This document shows positions 26,403-35,436 of a stretch of 64,000 nucleotides of DNA, piece by piece; position 1 is the stretch's first letter; each line of letters begins with the position of its first letter. The DNA is from Bacteroidia bacterium. Its GTDB lineage: Bacteria > Bacteroidota > Bacteroidia > 2-12-FULL-35-15. The stretch lies in assembly GCA_020051175.1 (NCBI GenBank), contig JAGVJJ010000089.1, positions 21,522-85,521 on the forward strand, in the 5' to 3' direction. Below the pieces are notes generated by a model. It worked only from the letters and a program-made list of their open reading frames with translations, had not been told where the DNA came from and searched no databases. The position numbers and the translations under genes are program-made.

Positions 26403-28460
26403 TTACTGTTTATTACTATCTTTTTCTTCTACTATCCTCAATTCAAAGTCATCAATGTAAAAGGTCGCTTTCCCGGGATTCCAAAGATATATTTTAATCT
26501 TGTCGGTTGGTGAGTGTATTTGGGGGAGCTCAATGGCAGTCCTGATATTTGTCCATTTCTGTGCTGTATGTTCCTTTATTTCAGACAGGCACCTCCAGAT
26601 ATAATATTTTCCTTCCGCTGTTTCAACGGATGCAACCAGCTTGGCACTTGCAGTATTGTGAGACCAAAACCAAAATGATGTTTTAATTATCAGGTTTTGC
26701 CTTTTGCAAAAGCCTGATAGGTTGTGAATAGTTATATTACCACTGTATTCACTGGTGCTATCTACTTTTAAGGCAAGAGGTGCGGATTTAAATATTTCTG
26801 ATGTGGTGTTGGCAGTGGTCCATTCTTGAACAGGGGTATCAAAATTACTCTTGTTTATATACAAATCGGTGCCATCTGTGTTGTAGAGCTCAAACGGATT
26901 CCTTACTTTGAATGCTGTGGCTATTTTGGCATTGTTGGCATAAACCGAGTAAAAATCCTTCTGATAAATATAGTCCTCCGTTCTTGTCCATCGGTAATCG
27001 GCCAGGTAATAATCTGCTTTTTCGGCCGTATCAATGATTGTAATTCTTTTACGCTCGTTGGGTTTCAGGATGTTCATATTTAACTTTCCCGGATAATTTT
27101 CGGAAAAAATTTTTATATTTTTTCTTGTGTCTTTTTGTAGTATGTTTTCCAATAAGGGACGTGCAGCTAGCCCCCAGTAATCAAGTTCAAATTGATTTTT
27201 ATTTCCATCCCGGATAGTAATAAATTCATTAAAATATAAATGTTCGTATGGATGAATCTTAATCATATCATACAATACTTTTATAAAGCTTAAACCCAGC
27301 AAAAAGAATACGGCAATTTTTACTTTGTTGTATTTAAATAAGAATTCAATTCCGTAGCCAGCAATAAGTATAAATGCGCCATGGATGAAATAGAGGTGAC
27401 GGCCAGTATCAAATACTGTACTGTTAAATGCAAATACCGCAGTAATGGGAAGGCTGAACCATGCGAGTATAATTTGTTCGTTTGTTCTTTTATGCAAAAA
27501 TTTAAGTGGTTGAGTTATTATTGGCCTTAACAATACAATAACACCTATAACAAAAATTGCCGAATAGATAACCGGACGTGAACTAAATATCCAGAAGAAC
27601 AAGTAGTGCCAGGGAAGTTCGGACGCTTTATAATAAACACCCCTGTACATAACCAGTCCGTCCCATGGATAGCGGCTGTTTTCTTTGAGCGCCTCTATAA
27701 AGTGGTGAATAGGATCAAGCCATAATATTGGCCAGAATAATATGATTAAGGGGCAAAGAATAAGCAGATACAATATCAGGGATTTATAATTTAAAAGTTG
27801 TTCTGTTTGGTTGAAGCGATTTAATATGAGGCTTTTGGTGTGTATTAGAATCAGCAGAAGAGGCAGCAAAATTCCTGCAATGCGTATGTCAATTGCAATT
27901 GCTGTAAAAAAAGCAAACAGAAAGGTGTCCAAAATGCCCTGCCGTTTTATAAATATTATCATCGTGTATACACTTATTACAAAAAAGGACAGAAAGCCAA
28001 TGTCTTTGGAGTTGTAAAAGGAGTGTGAGAAAATGGCAGGGCTTAGAATGTACATCAGCGTTACGATGTACGGAATTGTTCGGTTCTTGAATAATTGTTG
28101 TGAAAGAAGGTAGAAAAAAAATGAAGAAATAAAGAAGACAAAAAAAGTAAGAAAATGTCTCATATAATAAATGTCACTGGGATCATCGAGTGAAAGAGCT
28201 TTTTCAATGAAAACAAGTATCAGTTCAAATGCAGGACCGTGATATTTATCAATTCCATTGAGGAGCGCATCTTTGTCATCGTGAAAAATAAAGTTATAAT
28301 TGGCATGGCCATTATTTTTCCATTGAGAGTTTTCATCCCAGGATAAGCCATAGTCTTTATAAATAGAGAGTCCAATTAGTAAAAATGTTAAGAAAAAAGC
28401 AGAGGTTAACAGTTGTCTCCTGTTTATTTTGAACTTTCCAATGGTGATTTCTTTTGACAT
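26403..28460 (-). CDS. GT39-family membrane glycosyltransferase with C-terminal beta module
   Basis: 685 residues, GT-C fold. The first loop has DYGLSWDENSQW, with the Asp-Glu pair expected of GT39 catalytic loops, followed by about eleven membrane helices. A soluble region begins near residue 395, and the C-terminal 140 residues form a beta module ending WTNIRTAIELP..IKIYLWN..YIDDFELRIVEE, matching the end of the next gene's product and resembling a carbohydrate-binding jelly roll (inference). GT39 enzymes move a sugar from polyprenyl phosphate to protein or glycan outside the membrane. Co-transcribed with gpsA and the YfhO-like gene. Confidence 0.7.
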   Translation of the reverse strand: MSKEITIGKFKINRRQLLTSAFFLTFLLIGLSIYKDYGLSWDENSQWKNNGHANYNFIFHDDKDALLNGIDKYHGPAFELILVFIEKALSLDDPSDIYYMRHFLTFFVFFISSFFFYLLSQQLFKNRTIPYIVTLMYILSPAIFSHSFYNSKDIGFLSFFVISVYTMIIFIKRQGILDTFLFAFFTAIAIDIRIAGILLPLLLILIHTKSLILNRFNQTEQLLNYKSLILYLLILCPLIILFWPILWLDPIHHFIEALKENSRYPWDGLVMYRGVYYKASELPWHYLFFWIFSSRPVIYSAIFVIGVIVLLRPIITQPLKFLHKRTNEQIILAWFSLPITAVFAFNSTVFDTGRHLYFIHGAFILIAGYGIEFLFKYNKVKIAVFFLLGLSFIKVLYDMIKIHPYEHLYFNEFITIRDGNKNQFELDYWGLAARPLLENILQKDTRKNIKIFSENYPGKLNMNILKPNERKRITIIDTAEKADYYLADYRWTRTEDYIYQKDFYSVYANNAKIATAFKVRNPFELYNTDGTDLYINKSNFDTPVQEWTTANTTSEIFKSAPLALKVDSTSEYSGNITIHNLSGFCKRQNLIIKTSFWFWSHNTASAKLVASVETAEGKYYIWRCLSEIKEHTAQKWTNIRTAIELPQIHSPTDKIKIYLWNPGKATFYIDDFELRIVEEKDSNKQ

Positions 28461-28517
28461 CCGGAGTACTGAAATCTTGTGAATGTGTTACCTGCTTACT
28501 TCTGAAGAATAGTTTAT

Positions 28518-29516
28518 TCAGGATAGTGTATTTGACAGAACCTTTATTTCTGTACTGGGCAATTTGTTTTCATATAATATACTATAAACAGCTTTTGTTA
28601 TGGGCATATCCACATTGAACTGTTTATTTATTTCGTAAATGCACTTTACACCATAGTATCCTTCCGCAACCATATTCATTTCAAGTTGTGCAGACTTCAC
28701 GGAATGCCCTCTGCCAATCATGCCTCCAAACGTTCGGTTGCGGCTGAACTGCGAGTAAGCCGTAACCAAAAGGTCTCCGAGATAGGCAGAGCTTTTGATA
28801 TCTCTATCGATTGGGTGAACGGAATCTACAAAGCGTTTTATTTCCTGTATGGCATTTGCAATTAATACAGCCTGAAAATTATCTCCATAACCAAGACTAT
28901 GGCAAATACCACTTGCAATTGCAAAAACATTTTTAAGAACCGCAGAATATTCTGTTCCGTAGATATCATCGGAAACGGTGGTTTTAATATACCTGCAATT
29001 AAGATGAGATGCGACAAACTCAGCTAATACTACGTTTTGAGAAGCAATGGTTAAGTACGAAAGTTTTTCCATTGCTACCTCTTCAGCATGGCAGGGGCCT
29101 GTTATTACTCCGATACTATTGATTTCGATTTTGTACTCTTTGTTGAAAAACTCTCCTACTATTAGATTGTGCTCCGGTACGATGCCTTTAATTGCAGATA
29201 TGATTTTTTTATTTTTTAATGCCTCAATGCCAATTCCGGAAAGTGTGTCTTTTAAAAATGCCGATGGTACAGCCATTACCAGCACATCGGCCCTGGATAT
29301 TATTTCTTTCAGGTCAGCGCTTAAATACAGTCGATTAATATCGAATTCTACTGATGCTAAATAGTTGGGGTTGTGCCTGTGTCGTGTAATATGTTCAATT
29401 GTTTCCTGGCTGCGTATCCACCAATTTACCTGGTTGCAGTTGTTGCATAACATTTTTACAATAGCTGTGGCCCAGCTTCCTCCTCCAATTACGGCTATTT
29501 TAGGTTGAGATTCCAT
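28518..29516 (-). CDS. gpsA: NAD(P)H-dependent glycerol-3-phosphate dehydrogenase
   Basis: 332 residues. GpsA reduces dihydroxyacetone phosphate to sn-glycerol-3-phosphate, the phospholipid backbone. The Rossmann motif GGGSWATAIVK, the VMAVPSAFL strand, ITGPCHAEEV, the catalytic lysine in SAVLKNVFAIASG, and GYGDNFQAVL are all present. It sits between the YfhO-like and GT39 genes with short gaps (47 and 57 nt), so it is apparently expressed with surface-glycosylation genes, an unusual setting for a housekeeping enzyme. Confidence 0.95.
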   Translation of the reverse strand: MESQPKIAVIGGGSWATAIVKMLCNNCNQVNWWIRSQETIEHITRHRHNPNYLASVEFDINRLYLSADLKEIISRADVLVMAVPSAFLKDTLSGIGIEALKNKKIISAIKGIVPEHNLIVGEFFNKEYKIEINSIGVITGPCHAEEVAMEKLSYLTIASQNVVLAEFVASHLNCRYIKTTVSDDIYGTEYSAVLKNVFAIASGICHSLGYGDNFQAVLIANAIQEIKRFVDSVHPIDRDIKSSAYLGDLLVTAYSQFSRNRTFGGMIGRGHSVKSAQLEMNMVAEGYYGVKCIYEINKQFNVDMPITKAVYSILYENKLPSTEIKVLSNTLS

Positions 29517-29563
29517 TTTTTTGAATGCGTTATAATCGAATGCAAATTAAATAATTGTGTTAT

Positions 29564-31813
29564 TTATATGAAATAAAACACCATTATTAAGGCAAGGCCA
29601 CTCCATATAGTACCTGGTACCCAATAATTACTTTTGTTTTTAACCCATTTAAAACTCAGCAGGATGAGTAATAGTAAAAAAGTTGTGTAGGAAATAATGG
29701 CGGCAATTACTATAAGAACGTTGCTGTATGAAAATACTATTTCATGCTCACCCTGAGGAACAGGTGTGGACATAGTCAGATAGTTGCTAACATATATTGG
29801 AGTTGTTTTATTGTCAACAGTTGCCTGCCATCCGTTGTAATTGCTTTGCAGCAAAGTCAGAAGTTGCGGTTTTGAGGAGTAAACTCTTAGCTTTAAATAA
29901 TTAGGGCTGAATTCAATAATGTCAGTTCTTTCAGGAATACTGTCAGTTCTGACTTTTCCAATTGTGGATCTTAAAGTTGCGTAGTCGTTATCTTTTAAAA
30001 CAATTGTTTTGTTGGTGATTGTTGATGCGTCATGCAATGAGATATTAGAAGCAGTGTAAATGTTGTCTGATAAATATACAAGCGGGTTGTGTAGCATTGC
30101 GTTAAACAATACGGGTAATGAATCTGATACTAAAGTATAATTTTTAAAGCAGTATGAATTGAATACATCTGCGGATATGCGTTTGTGAAAAATGCTTGTG
30201 TTCCTGTATAAACCGTGCTTTTGGCCTAATGCTTCAGTGTTATCCGAAATGTTGCCAGGGTTGGGTATTGGAAAACCTTTTGGAAGGGTGGAAATATAGT
30301 CGTGCAGTTCTTTTGGGGAAGCGGGCGATACGCCAACATAAGCAATGTTTAGTTGTACAGTTATTATTAAATCTATAATTACGAGTACTGATGTTATTTT
30401 TAGCCAGTGTTTCCTCAGTGATGTTGTTAACGTAATAATAAAAATGCCAAGTATGAATGCCTGTACAAGGCCTTGTAATATTATGTTTTGGTAAAATGAT
30501 GAAGCCTGGAGGAAATCGAAAATTGTATTGAATTTCTTCATAAAGAAAAATGATTGTCCTTGATTTTTGATTAATGAAAATGATATTAGAAGCGCAAATA
30601 CAAACAAGGCCGCAATTGCGGTACGAATGAGTTTTCTGAAATTTAACTTCGGCTCAGATGCCATTGTCGCCAACTGTTTGCTGCCTAGCATTAAAAAAAT
30701 TATTACAGAAAACAGGCTGAAATAGCTGGGGAACCGGAAGCGGTTAATTAAAGGAAAATAATTAAAAAGGAATTTATGCAAAGGTGTGTATGCACCAAAG
30801 GAGGCTACAAGACAAACAACGGCAAACCAGAACAAAACTTTTTCAATACCTTGTTTTTTACTGATAGATGCAAGCAATATAAAAACGAGCATGACGCTTC
30901 CGGTATAGATATTGCACATCGACTGATCGGTATTATAAAACTCAATACTATTCACTGTAGAGAAGGGTAGTAATGCGGAAAGCAAGGATTGGGGTGACAA
31001 AGGGCAAACTGCTGCGTCTTTGTACATCATTCCGCTTAATCGTGCAATGTATGGCGCAGTTTGATAGAAGGCTACTAAAACAACGAAGGCAAGAAGAATC
31101 GTTAGCACTCCAAAAAGAAGATTGAGTTTAACGAAATGTTTAATGTCGTGGGTCAATTTTTCCTTTATTGCTTTATAAATATAGAACATAAACAAAATTG
31201 CAAACAAGTATATCAGGATAATTGAAAAAGTGTGATTGCCTCCTGTTAGACTAAAGAACATAAAAATCGCAGTATATACAGCATACCAATAGCTTTTGGT
31301 TGTGTACATTTTGTAATAGTTCAGGAGAATATACGGAAGCCATGCAGCCCCGATAATGGCATAAAAGTGCTGCACATGGGCCACAAAAAAGCCTCCCAGC
31401 ATATAACAAACACCGGTTAAAAAGGCCGCAGGTTTATTGTTGTGAAAGCCCAGGCAAAGAAAGTACATCCCCATCCCGGCTATAAAAACGTAAAAAATGA
31501 AAAGAAAATGCAACGTGTAATTTGTTTGACCTGTGGTCATGCTTAAAAGTATCGATTCCAGGTACCATGTGGGGCCCTGCAAATCCGCATGGATAGGATA
31601 CCCCAGTTGCTGATATGGGTTCCAGAAAGGAAAAGTGTGATTTTGAAAACATTCGGAAATATAATAACGCCAGGGTATCCAGCAATTGATCATATCATGG
31701 GTTACAGAATACTTCAAAAAAGAAATCTGCCAAAATCCCAAAATAGCAATAATCAGCAATAAGCCAATATAAAGGAAATGTGATTTTCTGGCTGTTTCCA
31801 GGGAGAATGACAT
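29564..31813 (-). CDS. YfhO-family membrane protein
   Basis: 749 residues with about twelve membrane helices. The N-terminus has YSVTHDMINCWIPWRYYISE and FWNPYQQLGYPIHADLQGP (in pieces), the conserved first loop of YfhO-type GT-C proteins. A periplasmic segment follows near residues 500-690 with the YfhO marker LLTLLQSNYNGWQATVDN and PQGEHEIVFSY. In Gram-positive bacteria YfhO homologues glycosylate lipoteichoic acid; the role here is inferred to be surface glycosylation. It is first in a four-gene minus-strand operon. The lysS terminator hairpin lies only about 15 nt before its ATG. Confidence 0.8.
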   Translation of the reverse strand: MSFSLETARKSHFLYIGLLLIIAILGFWQISFLKYSVTHDMINCWIPWRYYISECFQNHTFPFWNPYQQLGYPIHADLQGPTWYLESILLSMTTGQTNYTLHFLFIFYVFIAGMGMYFLCLGFHNNKPAAFLTGVCYMLGGFFVAHVQHFYAIIGAAWLPYILLNYYKMYTTKSYWYAVYTAIFMFFSLTGGNHTFSIILIYLFAILFMFYIYKAIKEKLTHDIKHFVKLNLLFGVLTILLAFVVLVAFYQTAPYIARLSGMMYKDAAVCPLSPQSLLSALLPFSTVNSIEFYNTDQSMCNIYTGSVMLVFILLASISKKQGIEKVLFWFAVVCLVASFGAYTPLHKFLFNYFPLINRFRFPSYFSLFSVIIFLMLGSKQLATMASEPKLNFRKLIRTAIAALFVFALLISFSLIKNQGQSFFFMKKFNTIFDFLQASSFYQNIILQGLVQAFILGIFIITLTTSLRKHWLKITSVLVIIDLIITVQLNIAYVGVSPASPKELHDYISTLPKGFPIPNPGNISDNTEALGQKHGLYRNTSIFHKRISADVFNSYCFKNYTLVSDSLPVLFNAMLHNPLVYLSDNIYTASNISLHDASTITNKTIVLKDNDYATLRSTIGKVRTDSIPERTDIIEFSPNYLKLRVYSSKPQLLTLLQSNYNGWQATVDNKTTPIYVSNYLTMSTPVPQGEHEIVFSYSNVLIVIAAIISYTTFLLLLILLSFKWVKNKSNYWVPGTIWSGLALIMVFYFI

Positions 31814-31829
31814 CAGTCAATGGATATAA

Positions 31830-31862
31830 AAAAGGCGGGGGTAGAAATTCCCCCGCCTTTTT
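31830..31862 (-). terminator. Strong terminator after lysS, abutting the yfhO-like start
   Basis: GGCGGGGG / CCCCCGCC stem flanked by A- and T-runs (so 12 bp or more) with an 8-nt loop. The symmetry makes it active in both directions. On the minus strand it ends lysS transcription. Confidence 0.85.
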
Positions 31863-31868
31863 GTTTTT

Positions 31869-33422
31869 TTATACTTGTTGCGGCTCCTCTTGTTTCTCAG
31901 GTCGCATTTGCGGGAAGAACAATACATCCTGTATAGAGTGCGAGTTAGTCATAATCATGGCCAAGCGGTCAATTCCAATTCCAATGCCTGCCGTAGGAGG
32001 CATCCCATATTCAAGGGCACGTAAAAAATCCTGGTCAATAAACATAGCTTCATCATCACCTCGTTCCATTAACCTTGCCTGCTCCTCAAAGCGTTCGCGT
32101 TGATCCAAAGGATCATTTAGCTCGGAGTATGCATTTGCCAGCTCTTTGCCGTTTACCATCAGCTCAAAACGTTCTACCAATCCCGGTTTGCTACGGTGCT
32201 TTTTTGTAAGCGGACTCATCTCTATCGGGTAATCTGTAATGAATGTAGGTTGTATAAAATAGGGTTCAGCCTCATTCCCAAACAATAAATCCACCAGTTT
32301 GCCTTTTCCTATTTTGGGATCAACATCTTTATATAGTTCTTTACAAATTTTACGTAATTCATCCTCAGACATGTCACTGTTGATTACGTAAGGCTTACCT
32401 GTTCTTTGAAATGCTTCGTTAATAGCATCAAATATTGTAATGCGTTTAAATGGAGCCTCGAAATTAATTTCGTTTTCACCTACTTTTACTTTTGTTGTAC
32501 CATGCAGTGCAACAGCAATTTTTTCAAACAGTTTTTCGGTGATATCCATCATCCAATTGTAGTCCTTGTATGCTGTGTACCACTCCAATACCGTAAATTC
32601 CGGGTTGTGGGTCCTGTCCATACCTTCGTTCCTGAAGTTGCGGCTGAACTCATATACCCAGTCGAACCCACCTACAATCAGTCGTTTTAGATATAATTCA
32701 TTCGCAATCCTTAGATACATTGGAATATCCAATGTGTTGTGATGGGTAAGGAACGGGCGAGCCGTAGCACCACCCGGAATTGCCTGCAATACAGGTGTGT
32801 CTACTTCCAGTGCCCCGTAGCTGTTTAAAAAATCACGAATGGTATTTACCAGTTTGGTGCGTTTTATAAAAGTATCCTTAACAGTAGGATTGATGATCAA
32901 ATCCACATAACGCTGGCGGTAACGGAATTCAGGGTCTGTAACCTCATCAAAAGCATTGCCCTGCTCATCACGTTTTACAATAGGTAAGGGACGAAGCGAT
33001 TTGCTAAGCATGGTAAAAGAAGTTGCATGAACAGAGGTTTCACCCACTTTTGTTACAAAAACATAGCCTGTAACACCTATTATATCACCAATATCAGTAT
33101 GTTTCTTAAATAGTACATCAAAGGTGCTTTTGTCTTCACCCGGACATATATCATCCCTGCGTATGTATAGCTGAATGCGCCCTGTGGCGTCCTGTAGACT
33201 CACAAAACAGGCCTTTCCCATATCGCGCACACTCATTACACGTCCGGCAATGGTTATATTTTTAAACTCTTCGGCCTTTTCGGGGCTGAAGTTTTCCAAT
33301 ATACGCTGCGCTGAGGCATTTACATCAAACAACGCGGCTGGATAAGCATCTATACCGTTTTTAGTAATTTCTTCCAGTTTACTGCGTCTTAATATCTCCT
33401 GTTCGTTCAGTTCCGTATTCAT
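31869..33422 (-). CDS. lysS: Lysyl-tRNA synthetase, class II
   Basis: 517 residues from the ATG giving MNTELNEQEILRRSKLEE. An open frame continues upstream for 51 more codons, but those residues are not LysRS-like and lie beyond the promoter. The N-terminal OB fold (about 55-160) binds the anticodon, with NITIAGRVMSVRDMGKACF in part. The class II core has motif 2 (FRNEGMDRTHNPEFTVLEWY) and motif 3 (GIGIGIDRLAM). It is divergent from the sugar-phosphate isomerase gene and ends in a strong terminator. Confidence 0.97.
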   Translation of the reverse strand: MNTELNEQEILRRSKLEEITKNGIDAYPAALFDVNASAQRILENFSPEKAEEFKNITIAGRVMSVRDMGKACFVSLQDATGRIQLYIRRDDICPGEDKSTFDVLFKKHTDIGDIIGVTGYVFVTKVGETSVHATSFTMLSKSLRPLPIVKRDEQGNAFDEVTDPEFRYRQRYVDLIINPTVKDTFIKRTKLVNTIRDFLNSYGALEVDTPVLQAIPGGATARPFLTHHNTLDIPMYLRIANELYLKRLIVGGFDWVYEFSRNFRNEGMDRTHNPEFTVLEWYTAYKDYNWMMDITEKLFEKIAVALHGTTKVKVGENEINFEAPFKRITIFDAINEAFQRTGKPYVINSDMSEDELRKICKELYKDVDPKIGKGKLVDLLFGNEAEPYFIQPTFITDYPIEMSPLTKKHRSKPGLVERFELMVNGKELANAYSELNDPLDQRERFEEQARLMERGDDEAMFIDQDFLRALEYGMPPTAGIGIGIDRLAMIMTNSHSIQDVLFFPQMRPEKQEEPQQV

Positions 33423-33445
33423 TTTGTTTTTTTCATTAATTTTTG

Positions 33446-33479
33446 CAAATATAAAGGTAATAAAGAACTTAATGCCAAA
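33446..33479 (-). promoter_or_regulatory. lysS promoter
   Basis: On the minus strand, -33 TTTG (33479-33476), a 22-bp spacer and -7 TATATTTG (33453-33446), 23 nt before the chosen ATG. It argues against the longer lysS start. Confidence 0.45.
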
Positions 33480-33544
33480 ACCTTTAAACAGGGTTTTTAT
33501 ATTAATAAAAACCTTATTTTTACAACTCAAAACGTTTACAGGCC

Positions 33545-34531
33545 ATGATGAAATCATTAGTTGAGAATTTCTCAAAACAATTGTCGGATGCGATTGCCAT
33601 TGGTACTAAAGCCAGGTTGACTGAGCCGGCTGGCCAAATATCAAATGTCCTTATATGCGGCCTGGGAGGGTCGGGTATCGGAGGAAGTATTGTTTCTGAG
33701 CTTGTGGTTGCTAATGCCAATGTGCCTATCAACGTTACCAAGGGATACTTCATCCCTGCTTATGTAAACGAAAACACCCTGGTTATCGTTTCATCTTATT
33801 CCGGTAATACGGAGGAAACGCTGAACTGCATGGAGCTGGCTGCAGGCAGGAATGCTAAAATTGTAGCAGTTACTTCCGGTGGGCGAATGCTTGAGATTGC
33901 GAAAGAAAAAAATTATGATCATATAGTTGTTCCGGGTGGAATGCCACCGAGGGCCTGTCTTGGATATTCATTAACCCAATTGTTTTTTATTCTAGGGCAT
34001 TTCAAAATCATTACAAATAATTTTCAAAAGGAGCTTGAAAACGCAGTCCGTTTGATTGATGCAGAAGAGTCCAATATTATTGCTGAAGCGCGCAGTATTG
34101 CTGAAAAACTGAAGGACCGCACCCCGGTTATTTATGCAACCACCTATTATGAAGGTATTGCTATCCGGCTTCGTCAGCAATTGAATGAGAATTCGAAGGT
34201 GCTTTGCTGGCACCAGATAATACCTGAAATGAACCACAATGAGCTGGTGGGCTGGACTCAGAAAAATGACAATCTTTCGGTGCTTATATTTGTTGATAAG
34301 GACGAATATTCACGTAACCTCGCACGTATTGATATAAATAAAGAAGTGATTAAAAAATACACTTCTCATATTACCGAGATATACTCCAAAGGTACTACCG
34401 CAATAGAAAAGGCAATTTATTTTATTCACCTTGGTGATTGGGTATCCGTTATCCTGGGTGAGTTACGTGGAGCAGATTTGATGGAAATCAATGTGATTAA
34501 CCATCTTAAATCCGCTCTTTCAAAAATATAA
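33545..34531 (+). CDS. Bifunctional phosphoglucose/phosphomannose isomerase
   Basis: 328 residues with a SIS-domain fold. The N-terminal half has CGLGGSGIGGSIVSELV and SSYSGNTEETL, the phosphosugar-binding loops; the C-terminal half has the family's catalytic region PEMNHNELVGW and HLGDWVSVILGE. Enzymes of this family interconvert glucose-6-phosphate or mannose-6-phosphate with fructose-6-phosphate, linking glycolysis to mannose-containing glycans. Two ATGs stand side by side; either may start. It is divergent from lysS and followed by lipB after 40 nt. Confidence 0.92.
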   Translation: MMKSLVENFSKQLSDAIAIGTKARLTEPAGQISNVLICGLGGSGIGGSIVSELVVANANVPINVTKGYFIPAYVNENTLVIVSSYSGNTEETLNCMELAAGRNAKIVAVTSGGRMLEIAKEKNYDHIVVPGGMPPRACLGYSLTQLFFILGHFKIITNNFQKELENAVRLIDAEESNIIAEARSIAEKLKDRTPVIYATTYYEGIAIRLRQQLNENSKVLCWHQIIPEMNHNELVGWTQKNDNLSVLIFVDKDEYSRNLARIDINKEVIKKYTSHITEIYSKGTTAIEKAIYFIHLGDWVSVILGELRGADLMEINVINHLKSALSKI

Positions 34532-34571
34532 TTGAAGCGGCCTCACTGCAGGCCAGTACAAAAGTTGAGCG

Positions 34572-35297
34572 ATGCAAGAGGTTAAATTTATTGATTTAGG
34601 CAGGGTGGATTATAAACAGGCCTGGGACTACCAGGAAAAACTGTTTAATGAGATTGTTGAAATCAAAATGAGTAATCGCAAAGTAGCTGCCGCTGCCAAT
34701 GCCGAAGCTGACATCCCTACGCTCCGAACTCCCAACTATTTGCTGTTTTGCGAGCACCCACATGTTTATACGCTTGGGAACAGCGGTAATAAAGAGCATT
34801 TGCTGATTAACGAACAGCAGCTCGGTGAAAAAAATGCAACATATTACAAAATAAACCGGGGAGGGGATATTACCTATCATGGCCCCGGACAAATTGTCGG
34901 TTACCCGATCCTGGACCTTGACAATTTTTTTACCGATATACATAAATACCTCCGTTATCTCGAAGAAATGGTCATCCGGGCTTTGTCTGAATATGGAATT
35001 GAATCTGGCAGAAGCAAAGGCGAAACAGGGGTTTGGCTCGATGCCGATAATCCCTTAAAAGCACGAAAAATTTGTGCAATGGGAGTGCGAGCCAGCAGAT
35101 GGGTTACCATGCACGGTTTCGCGTTAAATGCAAACGTGGATCTGGGCTATTTTGGCAATATTGTGCCCTGCGGCATTGCTGATAAAGCTGTTACCTCCCT
35201 TGATAAAGAACTAGGGCATAAAGTTGATGAAAAGGAGTTAAAACAAAAGCTGAAGAAGCATTTTGCTGATTTGTTTGAATGCCGGCTGGCGGACTAA
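34572..35297 (+). CDS. lipB: Octanoyl-[ACP]:protein N-octanoyltransferase
   Basis: 241 residues. LipB moves octanoate from acyl carrier protein to lipoyl domains, the first step of lipoate synthesis. It shows RGGDITYHGPGQIVGYPI, the catalytic lysine in ARKICAMGVR, the substrate-binding TMHGFALN, and the catalytic cysteine in NIVPCGI. About 25 residues after the N-terminal strand (RKVAAAANAEADIPTLRTP) form an insertion compared with the Escherichia coli enzyme. No lipA is adjacent. Confidence 0.95.
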   Translation: MQEVKFIDLGRVDYKQAWDYQEKLFNEIVEIKMSNRKVAAAANAEADIPTLRTPNYLLFCEHPHVYTLGNSGNKEHLLINEQQLGEKNATYYKINRGGDITYHGPGQIVGYPILDLDNFFTDIHKYLRYLEEMVIRALSEYGIESGRSKGETGVWLDADNPLKARKICAMGVRASRWVTMHGFALNANVDLGYFGNIVPCGIADKAVTSLDKELGHKVDEKELKQKLKKHFADLFECRLAD

Positions 35298-35421
35298 TCC
35301 GTTTTCTTAATAGTTATAATCTTTATATCAAAAGCAAAGCTTGTTCCGGTTGCTTTCATCTCGGGCGATAAAACGGTCTTAATCCTGTATCAGTTAATTT
35401 TCTACATTCGAAATGTTGATG

Positions 35422-35429
35422 TATTTTTG
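35422..35429 (+). promoter_or_regulatory. -7 element close to the start of the frameshifted lipoprotein gene
   Basis: TATTTTTG fits TAnnTTTG and ends only 7 nt before the ATG, predicting a very short or absent leader. Confidence 0.4.
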
Positions 35430-35436
35430 ACATCAC

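Noticed and set aside
33423..33575. 51-codon N-terminal extension of lysS
   Set aside because: Not LysRS-like, overlaps the divergent isomerase gene start, and lies upstream of the -7 box.
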